From: Sulfurimonadaceae bacterium
GTDB lineage: Bacteria > Campylobacterota > Campylobacteria > Campylobacterales > Sulfurimonadaceae
Assembly (NCBI GenBank): GCA_030610325.1
Contig: JAUWRZ010000074.1
Coordinates: 1 to 8,280, forward strand
Length of the DNA stretch: 8,280 nt
Reading direction: 5' to 3'
A program made the translations under genes and the position numbers. A model generated the notes under the pieces. The model did not search any database, was not told the origin of the DNA, and was given only the letters and a program-made list of their open reading frames with translations. This document shows positions 1 through 6,918 of the stretch, piece by piece (positions within the stretch are counted from its first letter, which is position 1; the number at the start of each line of letters is the position of its first letter).

Positions 1-148
1 GTGTGACTGCAGCCCCGACAAGGTGGCTCACATCACTCTCATAATAGTTCCCGTTTACCTTCTCACCGCTCTTGAGCAGTCCAATAAAGAAACCATCACT
101 CTCATAGATGATCTGGTCTATCTGCCCTATAAGTGTCTGCTGTGGCAT
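1..148 (-). CDS. Probable RecD2-like ATP-dependent DNA helicase, N-terminal fragment (runs off the left edge)
   Basis: Only the first 49 codons are inside the window. The peptide starts MPQQTLIGQIDQIIYESDGF and continues with a second block around GEKVNGNYYESD. This pattern of alternating beta strands resembles the small OB-like N-terminal domain that precedes the helicase core in RecD2-type SF1 helicases, which unwind DNA 5' to 3'. No Walker motif is visible because the core lies outside. The ATG at 148 is the only NTG start in frame after the glyQ stop codon. I see no Shine-Dalgarno sequence in front of it, so translation may depend on readthrough coupling from glyQ, whose stop is 42 bases upstream on the same strand and in the same frame. 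The RecD2 assignment is a resemblance judged by eye, and another OB-fold protein is possible. Confidence 0.5.
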   Translation of the reverse strand, partial: MPQQTLIGQIDQIIYESDGFFIGLLKSGEKVNGNYYESDVSHLVGAAVT

Positions 149-190
149 GTTTAAAAAGAGGGGAATCGGTAAGTGACCATCTGCATCTAC

Positions 191-1072
191 TTACGCTTTG
201 ACGCGCTCAAGACGATCGGCTTCTTGTGCTTTGTAGAGTGCCGCACATCCTTTGGAGAGGTCACGGATCTTGAGGATGTAGTTGGCCCGTTCTGTCTGGG
301 AGATCGCTTTTCGGGCATCGAGGATGTTGAAGGTGTTCGAAGCCATCATACAGAGGTCATACGCAGGTAAAGGAAGACCCGCTTCAAGGGCGCGTTCACA
401 CTCCGCTGACTTGGCGTCAAACTCGGCAAAGAGCATAGCGACATCAGCCACTTCGAAGTTATATTTGGAGAACTGTATCTCGCTCTCCATGTGGACATCC
501 CGGTAAAGTGTCTTACCGTGAGCACTTTCGTTCCAGACTATATCGAAGACGGTATCTACGCCTTGCAGGTACATCGCCAGACGTTCTGTCCCGTAAGTGA
601 TCTCGACAGCTACAGGGTCACAGGCGATCCCGCCTACCTGTTGAAAATAGGTGAACTGAGTCACCTCCATCCCGTTTAACCACACTTCCCAGCCAAGGCC
701 CCAGGCACCCAGTGTCGGGGATTCCCAGTTATCTTCCACAAAACGGATATCATGATCTTTGAGGTCCAGTCCAAGGTACTCCAGACTTTTAAGGTAAAGC
801 TCCTGAATATTTGCCGGACTCGGTTTGATCAGTGCCTGAAACTGGTAGTAGCTTCCCAGTCGGTTAGGGTTCTCACCATAACGACCATCTGTCGGACGAC
901 GGCTCGGAGCGACATAAGCGACTGACCACGGCTGTGAGTCCAGTGAACGTAAAAAGGTCGCAGGGTGAAACGTCCCTGCACCTGCAGGGATATCATATGG
1001 CTGGACTATGTTACAGCCCTGCTCTTTCCAAAACTCCTGCAGTCTCAACAGCATATCGCTAAATGTGATCAT
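191..1072 (-). CDS. glyQ: Glycyl-tRNA synthetase alpha subunit
   Basis: This is the catalytic alpha subunit of the bacterial alpha2beta2 glycyl-tRNA synthetase, a class II enzyme that activates glycine with ATP and charges tRNA-Gly together with GlyS. GlyS is not in this window. The 293-aa product has the family signature [16 protein letters not shown] (about residues 56-71, the motif 2 region), [10 protein letters not shown] (137-146) and the motif 3 segment [11 protein letters not shown] (162-172). Length fits the family, about 285-305 aa. I chose the ATG at 1072 because AGGGGA lies 4 bases upstream (1082-1077) and the protein then begins [15 protein letters not shown], as in homologues. 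A longer reading from 1117 would start inside a TATAAT -10 box. The gene appears monocistronic or cotranscribed with the downstream helicase-like gene. Confidence 0.97.
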   Translation of the reverse strand: MITFSDMLLRLQEFWKEQGCNIVQPYDIPAGAGTFHPATFLRSLDSQPWSVAYVAPSRRPTDGRYGENPNRLGSYYQFQALIKPSPANIQELYLKSLEYLGLDLKDHDIRFVEDNWESPTLGAWGLGWEVWLNGMEVTQFTYFQQVGGIACDPVAVEITYGTERLAMYLQGVDTVFDIVWNESAHGKTLYRDVHMESEIQFSKYNFEVADVAMLFAEFDAKSAECERALEAGLPLPAYDLCMMASNTFNILDARKAISQTERANYILKIRDLSKGCAALYKAQEADRLERVKA

Positions 1073-1115
1073 TGAATCCCCTAAAGACATCATCGATGCC
1101 CAAATAAATTGCGCC

Positions 1116-1121
1116 ATTATA
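1116..1121 (-). promoter_or_regulatory. Putative -10 box of the glyQ promoter
   Basis: The minus strand reads TATAAT here, inside GGCGATATAATGG. Transcription would start near 1109, giving a leader of about 37 bases to the glyQ ATG at 1072. No good TTGACA-like -35 is visible at the usual distance, which is common for housekeeping promoters in Campylobacterota. Confidence 0.55.
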
Positions 1122-1212
1122 TCGCCTGATCACTTGCTTCTGACTAAAAATGACAAAGTGCCTAAGCCACTTCATCCGACTCCACTTAACATCACTCTCA
1201 TCGATCTTGAGA

Positions 1213-1218
1213 TATAAT
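1213..1218 (+). promoter_or_regulatory. Putative -10 box of the sensor diguanylate cyclase promoter
   Basis: TATAAT on the plus strand in an AT-rich stretch, followed by a run of eight T. A start point near 1225 would give a leader of about 46 bases before the inferred translation start at 1271. No convincing -35 element lies 16-18 bases upstream; a TTAACA at 1186-1191 is 21 bases away, which is too far. With the glyQ -10 box, this makes the 198-base gap a divergent promoter region. Confidence 0.5.
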
Positions 1219-1256
1219 ATATTTTTTTTAGGTCTTTATCGTTCTTATTGCAAAAC

Positions 1257-1263
1257 AGAGGAG
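1257..1263 (+). promoter_or_regulatory. Strong ribosome binding site facing an ATC codon
   Basis: AGAGGAG lies 7 bases before an ATC codon at 1271-1273. No ATG, GTG or TTG exists in frame between the upstream TAG stop (about 1229-1231) and the ATG at 1400. This site therefore decides the start: ATC at 1271, followed immediately by a signal peptide. Confidence 0.65.
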
Positions 1264-1270
1264 CTCTCAG

Positions 1271-3553
1271 ATCCGTTTTCCGTCTCGCATACTCTTATCA
1301 CTCTTACTCCTCTCAGCACTGCTCCATAGTGCGACTGCTCCGGATAAGATCACACTACAGCTAAGCTGGCTCGATCAATTTCGGTTTGCCGGCTACTATA
1401 TGGCTAAAGAGAAGGGTCTTTACCGCGACGCTGGACTTGATGTCACGCTAAGACCCTATACGCAGACGACACGACCTGTCGATGATGTCCTTAGTGGCGA
1501 TGCCGATTACAGCATCGCCAGTTCCTCTTTACTTATCGACAGACTTAAGGGCAGACCTGTCGTTGCCCTGGCCGCGATCTTACAGTCGTCACCAGAGACC
1601 CTGCTGGCACTAAAGAAGAGTCCTATCAAGTCTATAGAGGATATCCGGGGCAGACGCATCATGACAAACAGAGGCAGACAGAACAGCTACTCCTATCAGG
1701 CTCTACTTAGCAGTAAGGGCATCTCACTCTCTGATGTCACACTGCTGCCTCACTCTTTTGATATCGAGGACCTTATCAGCGGCAAGACAGACCTGATGGT
1801 GACTGATCTCTCCACTGATCCCTATCTACTGCGCGAAAAAGGGATAGAGACGATCGAGTTCACCTCCAAAGACCATGGGTTCGATCTCTACAGTGACATC
1901 CTCTTTACTACAGAAGAGGAGATCGATTCCCATCCCCAGCGTGCCAGGCTTTTCCTCGAGGCATCGATCCATGGATGGGAATACGCCTTTGAGCATCTCG
2001 ATGAGAGTGTGGAGCTGATCCTCAAAAAGTACAATGCGCAAAACAGAAGTCGAGAAAGCCTGCTATTTGAAGCCAAAGCCTTGAAAAGACTTGCCTATGA
2101 TCACAATGATCGTCTCGGTGATATCACCAAAGAGAGGATCAGAGACATCTACACCATCTATAAGGTACTTGGGCTGAGCGATGCACCGATGGAAGGACTT
2201 GATGGACTTATCTATCCAGCCTCTTTTAAGACTTCGCTGCAACTAACAGCTAAAGAGAAGAAGTTTCTTCGTACTCATAAGATACAGGCGATCTCTACTA
2301 AAAGGTGGGCTCCTTTCAATTACAACATCGACAGCAAGGGTGCAAAATCCTCGCTAAGTGGTATCTCTTACGACTTCTGGATGGAGATCGTCAAAAATGC
2401 CGACATGATGATGGAGCTTAACCATGCTGACTCCTGGGAGGACGTACTCACTGCGATAGAAGATAAAAAAGCGGACATATCGCTTGGTGCAGCCATCACC
2501 AATGAGCGTGAGGAGTATGCCATCTTCAGTAAACCCTACGACACCTTTGACAATGTGATCGCCACTAGAAGTAGTGTCGGCTACATCAAGAACCTCTCAG
2601 CACTAAACGGCAAGCGTGTAGCAGTCGGCCATGGTTACACTATCGAACATGAACTGCGCAAACACTACCCAAAGATAGAGATCTTGCCGGTGGACAGTAC
2701 TCACGATGCGATCAAAGCACTTGAGGAGGAGAAGGTATTTGCTGTCGTGGGTCTGCTGCCGGTACTAAGCCATACTATCCACACCTCCGGATATACAGAC
2801 CTCAAGATATCCGGGACCACTGAGTTTGATTTCAACATCCGTCTGATGCTGCGTGATGACTATCCTGAACTGCTCTCGATCGTAAACAAGGCGATCGATA
2901 TGATCACCAAGGAGGAGCGTGAGGCTATCTTTAACCGCCATATGACCATCCACTATAAGTCAAAGGTCGATTATGAGCTTATCGGTCAGATCTTCTTGGT
3001 CTTTACCCTTATAGTAGCCCTGCTTTTCTTCCGTCAACGCTATCTCAAAAGGCATAATCTGGAACTACTCAGACTATCGATGACAGACAAACTGACACAG
3101 CTCTATAATCGCAGTAAGCTCGATGAGTCACTACTACAGCAGACTCGTCTCTATCATCGCTATCAACGGGACTTCTCTGTGCTCATGATAGATATCGATC
3201 ACTTCAAGAAGATCAATGATACCTATGGGCACCTTGCCGGTGACCGAGTCCTCATCCAGATGAGTACAGCACTAAAGGTCAATCTGCGTCTGACAGACAT
3301 CCTGGGACGATGGGGAGGTGAGGAGTTTATGATCATCTGTCCCGAGACTGACGAAGAAGGTGCCCTACGACTTGCCGAGTCACTTCGCAACATCATAAGA
3401 GATGCAGACTTTCAAGGTATTGGACGACTCACCTGCAGCTTCGGTGTCAGTACATTTCATGGCGATGACGATATCATCAGTATCATCCAGCGCGGCGATG
3501 ATGCCCTCTATGAAGCCAAAGGGGCAGGCAGAGACCAGGTAATCTTCAGATGA
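1271..3553 (+). CDS. Membrane diguanylate cyclase with NMT1/THI5-like and SBP_bac_3-like periplasmic sensor domains
   Basis: Synthesises c-di-GMP from two GTP in the cytoplasm under control of periplasmic ligand-binding domains. From the ATC at 1271 the product is 760 aa. A signal peptide occupies about residues 1-22 (RILLSLLLLSALLHSATA). An NMT1/THI5-like binding domain covers about 26-250 (LSWLDQFRFAGYYMAKEKG, then GLDV). A second binding domain of SBP_bac_3 type covers about 331-555 (WAPFNY, then GISYDFW and ADISLGAAITNERE). One transmembrane helix is at about 570-588. The GGDEF domain has DKLTQLYNR (606-614), the metal-site DID segment (641-643), an RLTD inhibitory site (673-676) and the active motif GGEEF (682-686), so it should be active and subject to product feedback. 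The first ATG, at codon 44, has no ribosome binding site and would remove the export signal and cut the first domain. Ligands cannot be read from sequence. Confidence 0.88.
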   Translation: MRFPSRILLSLLLLSALLHSATAPDKITLQLSWLDQFRFAGYYMAKEKGLYRDAGLDVTLRPYTQTTRPVDDVLSGDADYSIASSSLLIDRLKGRPVVALAAILQSSPETLLALKKSPIKSIEDIRGRRIMTNRGRQNSYSYQALLSSKGISLSDVTLLPHSFDIEDLISGKTDLMVTDLSTDPYLLREKGIETIEFTSKDHGFDLYSDILFTTEEEIDSHPQRARLFLEASIHGWEYAFEHLDESVELILKKYNAQNRSRESLLFEAKALKRLAYDHNDRLGDITKERIRDIYTIYKVLGLSDAPMEGLDGLIYPASFKTSLQLTAKEKKFLRTHKIQAISTKRWAPFNYNIDSKGAKSSLSGISYDFWMEIVKNADMMMELNHADSWEDVLTAIEDKKADISLGAAITNEREEYAIFSKPYDTFDNVIATRSSVGYIKNLSALNGKRVAVGHGYTIEHELRKHYPKIEILPVDSTHDAIKALEEEKVFAVVGLLPVLSHTIHTSGYTDLKISGTTEFDFNIRLMLRDDYPELLSIVNKAIDMITKEEREAIFNRHMTIHYKSKVDYELIGQIFLVFTLIVALLFFRQRYLKRHNLELLRLSMTDKLTQLYNRSKLDESLLQQTRLYHRYQRDFSVLMIDIDHFKKINDTYGHLAGDRVLIQMSTALKVNLRLTDILGRWGGEEFMIICPETDEEGALRLAESLRNIIRDADFQGIGRLTCSFGVSTFHGDDDIISIIQRGDDALYEAKGAGRDQVIFR

Positions 3554-3578
3554 AAGCATGCGGACTATCGATCTGAAG

Positions 3579-3584
3579 TATAAT
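3579..3584 (+). promoter_or_regulatory. Putative -10 box for the protease operon
   Basis: TATAAT, 25 bases after the cyclase stop codon. No -35 match at 16-18 bases. A start near 3591 would give a leader of about 118 bases before the lipoprotein ATG at 3709, beginning just before the first GGAGTCT copy of the putative RNA switch. Confidence 0.45.
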
Positions 3585-3596
3585 AGAGAACACTTA

Positions 3597-3708
3597 GGAG
3601 TCTGTCTGAGATGTCAGATCGAGATGATGTTCTATCACAACACGAGGACACTTTCAGCCAAACGGGAGAGATCTCGTAGACTCCGATCTCAAAGAGGGAG
3701 TCTTGCCG
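3597..3708 (+). promoter_or_regulatory. Structured leader that could mask or expose the protease ribosome binding site
   Basis: GGAGTCT occurs at 3597-3603 and again at 3697-3703, where it contains the Shine-Dalgarno sequence. The exact complement AGACTCC lies between them at 3678-3684. State A: GAGATC (3668-3673) pairs with GATCTC (3685-3690) while AGACTCC pairs with the downstream copy. This is an H-type pseudoknot with a 4-base and a 6-base loop, and it hides the ribosome binding site. State B: AGACTCC pairs with the upstream copy, extended by 3607-3612 pairing with 3671-3676, which frees the site. The pairings are read directly from sequence; a switching role is inference. It matches no riboswitch class I recognise, including the c-di-GMP classes. 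Confidence 0.35.
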
Positions 3709-5154
3709 ATGCATAGAACAGCACTTACCTCTGTTGTACTCATCACACTGCTTCTTCTCAGCGGCTGCGGTGGAGGCAGCAGCGCTTCATCCGAGAGTCC
3801 CGACGAAAACAGTAGTACACCTCAAGACTACCTCTCACCAAGTTCACCTCCAGGCGATACGACCGTTTCCGAAGCCCCTTCCGCACTAAAAGTGACTCCT
3901 ATGCTCGTAATACAGGTCGAATATAAAGCGAACACCTTTAGCCGGAACGCACTCTCCTGGAGTAATAAGATCTTCGGTTCAGACAGAGGCAGTGACGGCT
4001 ATAACAGACTAAATGCCTACTTCCATGAAGTCTCTTACGGTCACTTCACATTCTCACGGGCAGAGGAAGATGACGGCACTGCTGATGATGGTGTGATCAC
4101 GGTCCGTCTAAACAAAGAGCATCCTGATTCAGGGAGTGGTGAGAGGATCCATCCAGATCTGAAGCTTGCGCTGCTCAAAGCTGATGAGGCTATAGATCTT
4201 GCCCACTATGACGACCTCGGTGACCATAACGGAGCGATCACCTCTGATGAGCTTACCATCGTCTTTATCATCGCAGGTCATGAGGAGGCTTACGACAGCA
4301 GTGACCATCCTGCTGTATGGGCCCATCAATCCTGTGTAGATGCCGAAAACACCCCGGTACTTGACGGTGTGAGTGTGATGGGCTGTGCTGATGATGGCAA
4401 CTATGCCCTTTTCGGCGAGCGCCATCATGACCATGATGCCACGGTCGGTATCATCGCACATGAACTGGGTCACTCCACCTTTGACCTGCCCGATCTCTAT
4501 GATACCGTGGACAGTGACTTCAGTGGTATCGGTTATTTCGGTCTGATGGGGTATGGCAGCTGGGGAAACACCTATGATGATATCAGCACTGATACCAAGC
4601 TCTATGGGAACACACCGGTGCACCTCACCGCATGGAGTAAGATACGAAATGGCTGGGTCACTCCCGAGATCATTGAGGGTAATGCGACTGTCACACTTCA
4701 CCAAAGCGCCTCCCCAGACTATAACATCATCAAGATCTCTCATGATGATCAAGAGTATTTTTTATTGGAAAACCGGCATAACAGCCATTTTGACCGTGGA
4801 CTTTATGGACTAAACGGCTTTTTTGAGGGGGGAATGGCTATCTGGCATATAGATGAGGAGGTCATCGATGCCAGATTTGAGAGCAATCACATAAACAATG
4901 ACCGAGATCATAAAGGGGTAGATATCGAAGAGGCAGCTGAAGCAAATATCGATACAGGATACATAGACAGTAATAACCCGGGGCTGGGTCATGAGAAGAA
5001 CCTGTTCTATCTGGACAACAAGACCCTATTTGATGACAGTACCCTTCCCGGTTCCAAGAGCTATGATGGTAGCAGTACCGGGATCACAGTCAAAGACATC
5101 TCTTCCAGAGACACTTTTATGACAGCCGACATCATCAATAGCGATCAGGAGTGA
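3709..5154 (+). CDS. M6-family (immune inhibitor A-like) metalloprotease lipoprotein lacking its N-terminal prodomain
   Basis: A predicted secreted, lipid-anchored zinc endopeptidase of 481 aa. The signal peptide ends in the lipobox LLSGC with Cys20 as the lipidation site, followed by a Gly/Ser/Pro-rich tether to about residue 60. The catalytic domain starts around KVTPMLVIQVEYKANTF and carries the zinc motif HELGH (251-255, Glu252 catalytic) followed by the M6-like segment FDLPDLYD, then a Met-turn region GLMGYGSWG with Met280. A beta-rich C-terminal part continues from about 300 (LLENRHN, then GMAIWHID, which are typical of M6 proteins). Families of this type usually carry a prodomain of roughly 70-100 aa between signal peptide and catalytic domain; none is visible here. 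The ATG at 3709 is preferred over TTG at 3703 because GAGGGAG ends 8 bases before it. The next gene starts 2 bases after the stop. The substrate is unknown. Confidence 0.9.
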   Translation: MHRTALTSVVLITLLLLSGCGGGSSASSESPDENSSTPQDYLSPSSPPGDTTVSEAPSALKVTPMLVIQVEYKANTFSRNALSWSNKIFGSDRGSDGYNRLNAYFHEVSYGHFTFSRAEEDDGTADDGVITVRLNKEHPDSGSGERIHPDLKLALLKADEAIDLAHYDDLGDHNGAITSDELTIVFIIAGHEEAYDSSDHPAVWAHQSCVDAENTPVLDGVSVMGCADDGNYALFGERHHDHDATVGIIAHELGHSTFDLPDLYDTVDSDFSGIGYFGLMGYGSWGNTYDDISTDTKLYGNTPVHLTAWSKIRNGWVTPEIIEGNATVTLHQSASPDYNIIKISHDDQEYFLLENRHNSHFDRGLYGLNGFFEGGMAIWHIDEEVIDARFESNHINNDRDHKGVDIEEAAEANIDTGYIDSNNPGLGHEKNLFYLDNKTLFDDSTLPGSKSYDGSSTGITVKDISSRDTFMTADIINSDQE

Positions 5155-5156
5155 AC

Positions 5157-5528
5157 ATGCAGTGGCTACTACTTCCCATCATCCTCTCTTCGCTGCTTTA
5201 TGCTGCACCCGCCCTCAGTACAAAACGGCAGTTCCAACAGCCAGATGGTACGACCTTCAGCGGTAAACAGCGTGGTGACGAGTACCTTAACTGGATAGAG
5301 AGTCAAGAAGGTGATATTTTGCTTTACAATAAAAAGAGCAGGCAGTATGAGTATGCGACCATCGATGAGGATGGACTAAGCACTAACGGACAAGCCGTTC
5401 GACCCTCCATCAAAGGCAGAAGGGCCATACCTCTAAACAGACAAGATGATGGGGATAAGATCAGAGCGCTCTGGGAGAAGAAGCGTCAAAAAGCACTGCA
5501 ACGACAAAAGCGGATAAAGTCACGATAG
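5157..5528 (+). CDS. Secreted protein resembling a detached M6-protease prodomain
   Basis: A 123-aa protein with a signal peptide (residues 1 to about 17-19, MQWLLLPIILSSLLYAAPA). Residues 24-75 contain QPDGTTFSGKQRGDEYLNW, then EGDILLYNKKSRQYEYA and DEDG. In many M6 metalloproteases the same pattern (QPDG, then a GDE-aromatic segment, then DG, then an aromatic-rich YYA strand and DxDG) forms the N-terminal prodomain right after the signal peptide. Here it is a separate gene directly behind a protease that lacks this part. The C-terminal tail (about 95-123) is very rich in Lys/Arg and probably helical. The ATG at 5157 has AGGAG ending 5 bases upstream, inside the protease's last codons, so translation is probably coupled. 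The likely role is a folding chaperone, inhibitor or activity modulator of the protease (inference). It lacks catalytic motifs. Confidence 0.8.
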   Translation: MQWLLLPIILSSLLYAAPALSTKRQFQQPDGTTFSGKQRGDEYLNWIESQEGDILLYNKKSRQYEYATIDEDGLSTNGQAVRPSIKGRRAIPLNRQDDGDKIRALWEKKRQKALQRQKRIKSR

Positions 5529-5546
5529 ATACGTGGTGTCGATCGA

Positions 5547-5576
5547 AGATATCAGACCATCTTACAGATGATATCT
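5547..5576. repeat. Inverted repeat at the convergent gene junction
   Basis: AGATATCA (5547-5554) and TGATATCT (5569-5576) form a perfect 8-bp stem with a 14-base loop, where the plus-strand block meets the minus-strand DUF89 gene. It overlaps the DUF89 stop codon. There is no T-tract on either strand, so it is only a weak candidate for a bidirectional terminator. Confidence 0.3.
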
Positions 5577-6409
5577 CCCACCTCTTTGTGCAGTGAGGCA
5601 GCTACCACACCACATTTGACTTTCAGTAAGAAGAGCACCTTATCACGATGCGTAGGGCTTAGGCACTCATAGTTCCCCATCCCTTTGGCGATGATAAGAT
5701 CAGCCTCATCAAAGAGCTTCTGGCTCGCTTCATTTGCCCGGTCATAGACAAATCCCGGAGTATTGACACCACTGTCAGCAAGCTTACATAAGCTGTCAAA
5801 GCCTGCTTCCTCCGCCTCTTTCATCGTCACATCATTGATGATGGCACATCCGCGTACCATATAGGTGATAAGCAGTCGTGGGTAGAGCTCCTGCAGTGTC
5901 TCGATATAGAGATAGTCAAAGATATGTTCACCGACATTATCACCAATATAGAGCAGTGTCTCAGCCTGTTCCAGAGAAGCTCGTACGCTATCCATATCAT
6001 CATGAGCAAAAGCGGTATCGAAGATCTTGCCTATCTCCTCATCAAGCGAAAACGTCACTTGCGCAGCGAGGTCGATGACATTACCCGCGACAGCCACCTT
6101 TGTAGCAGTAAGCAGCTTGTCATCAGCCCTGGCGATCTTTGTACGAAGAAGTGGCAGGAACTGTTTGGCTGACTCAGTAGATCGTACTTTTATCTCATCA
6201 TAGAGATCTGCTTTATGGGCTATCTCAGCCATCTTCTCATAGACATCTGATGCGACTTCGGGAGGGTTCTGTGCAAATGAGAACTGCTGACTCATCTGCT
6301 GTACGGTCGAGACAAGCTCTTCACTAAGCGCTGCGTCCGCACCGATGCTCTCGGCTACACGACGACTCTGGTTGATGATACACTCCACACATGCCGAGTC
6401 TATCGTCAC
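5552..6409 (-). CDS. DUF89/ARMT1-like metal-dependent phosphatase (damage-control phosphatase family)
   Basis: A cytoplasmic 285-aa protein of the DUF89 fold. Members are metal-dependent phosphatases that remove phosphate from damaged or excess phosphometabolites; the substrate here is unknown. Recognisable family segments are an N-terminal CVEC pair (Cys7, Cys10) as in prokaryotic members, GNVID (109-113), IGDNVGE (155-161, metal and phosphate region), a VRG segment followed by NDVT (185-195), DSGVNTPG (212-219) and KGMGNYECL (242-250). Translation starts at GTG 6409, which overlaps the TGA stop of the DUF3972 gene by four bases, so the two are almost certainly cotranscribed and translationally coupled. 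Being in a run with purE suggests a link to purine intermediates or phosphosugars, but that is inference from position only. Confidence 0.85.
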   Translation of the reverse strand: MTIDSACVECIINQSRRVAESIGADAALSEELVSTVQQMSQQFSFAQNPPEVASDVYEKMAEIAHKADLYDEIKVRSTESAKQFLPLLRTKIARADDKLLTATKVAVAGNVIDLAAQVTFSLDEEIGKIFDTAFAHDDMDSVRASLEQAETLLYIGDNVGEHIFDYLYIETLQELYPRLLITYMVRGCAIINDVTMKEAEEAGFDSLCKLADSGVNTPGFVYDRANEASQKLFDEADLIIAKGMGNYECLSPTHRDKVLFLLKVKCGVVAASLHKEVGDIICKMV

Positions 6410-6903
6410 AGATCGTTCTCTCTTCTTTTAGGGGTGTCAGCATACTCTTCGACGACCTTGCCCCACATCAGCTTATATTTCCGACGCATGAACTCGACCT
6501 CTTTCTGAGCGTGTCTTAACTGGTCTGTCAATATCTCGATGGTCTTGCGGTCCTCTTCATAAAGTTCCTGAAGGGAGGCGAGTGCCTCTTTTAGAAAGCT
6601 GTTCTCGTTTTTGACAGACTCGATCGTCTCATCTTTGGCGTCGATGACCTTCTCATGCAGATTGATGATGGTCCCGATCGTCTTTTCGACGAACTGCTCA
6701 CCGACAAGGATGTCACCCTGCTGATTGGACGTGAGCTCTTTTACTTTAGCCGGGACGACCGCTCCCGCACCCTTGGAGGGATCTATATAGATCTGACCGC
6801 TATCTTCCATGATACTCAGCTTCTCCCGGGCGATGAGCTGCTCTACAGCAGTGCGCTCAAGTCCGGTCAGCCTACAATACTCATCTATATGCATCCACTC
6901 CAT
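6406..6903 (-). CDS. DUF3972 family coiled-coil protein with an N-terminal helix-turn-helix-like segment
   Basis: A 165-aa cytoplasmic protein that I recognise as the DUF3972 type known from Campylobacterota; its function is not established. Residues 1-50 (MEWMHIDEYCRLTGLERTAV, then a short beta strand GQIYIDPS) look like a MerR/excisionase-style winged helix, in which such proteins ask whether a site or partner is bound. Residues about 70-150 are a long heptad-rich coiled coil, followed by a charged tail ending RRENDL. The ATG at 6903 has AAGGA six bases upstream. It follows purE by 15 bases and overlaps the start of the DUF89 gene by four bases, placing it in the middle of a three-gene operon. 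A regulator or scaffold role is possible; no enzyme motif is visible. Confidence 0.8.
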   Translation of the reverse strand: MEWMHIDEYCRLTGLERTAVEQLIAREKLSIMEDSGQIYIDPSKGAGAVVPAKVKELTSNQQGDILVGEQFVEKTIGTIINLHEKVIDAKDETIESVKNENSFLKEALASLQELYEEDRKTIEILTDQLRHAQKEVEFMRRKYKLMWGKVVEEYADTPKRRENDL

Positions 6904-6918
6904 CAGGAATCCTTTTTA

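Noticed and set aside
1073..1117. A 15-codon longer start for glyQ at 1117
   Set aside because: It would begin inside the TATAAT of the likely promoter, while the ATG at 1072 has AGGGGA at proper spacing and matches the family N-terminus.
32..1201. The 11-mer ATCACTCTCAT occurring three times (32-42, 95-105, 1191-1201)
   Set aside because: The first two copies encode the same Tyr-Glu-Ser-Asp stretch in the helicase-like gene, and the third is in the glyQ upstream region; spacing and context do not suggest an operator.
3703..3708. TTG start two codons earlier for the M6 lipoprotein
   Set aside because: It begins two bases after the Shine-Dalgarno sequence, too close for initiation; the ATG at 3709 is spaced by 8 bases.
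4129..4752. A 207-codon open frame on the minus strand
   Set aside because: It lies entirely antisense to the M6 protease catalytic domain, which has clear motifs; its translation shows no family features and no ribosome binding site was found.
5151..5156. GTG start for the prodomain-like gene
   Set aside because: The GTG overlaps the last base of the AGGAG that serves as the ribosome binding site for the ATG at 5157.
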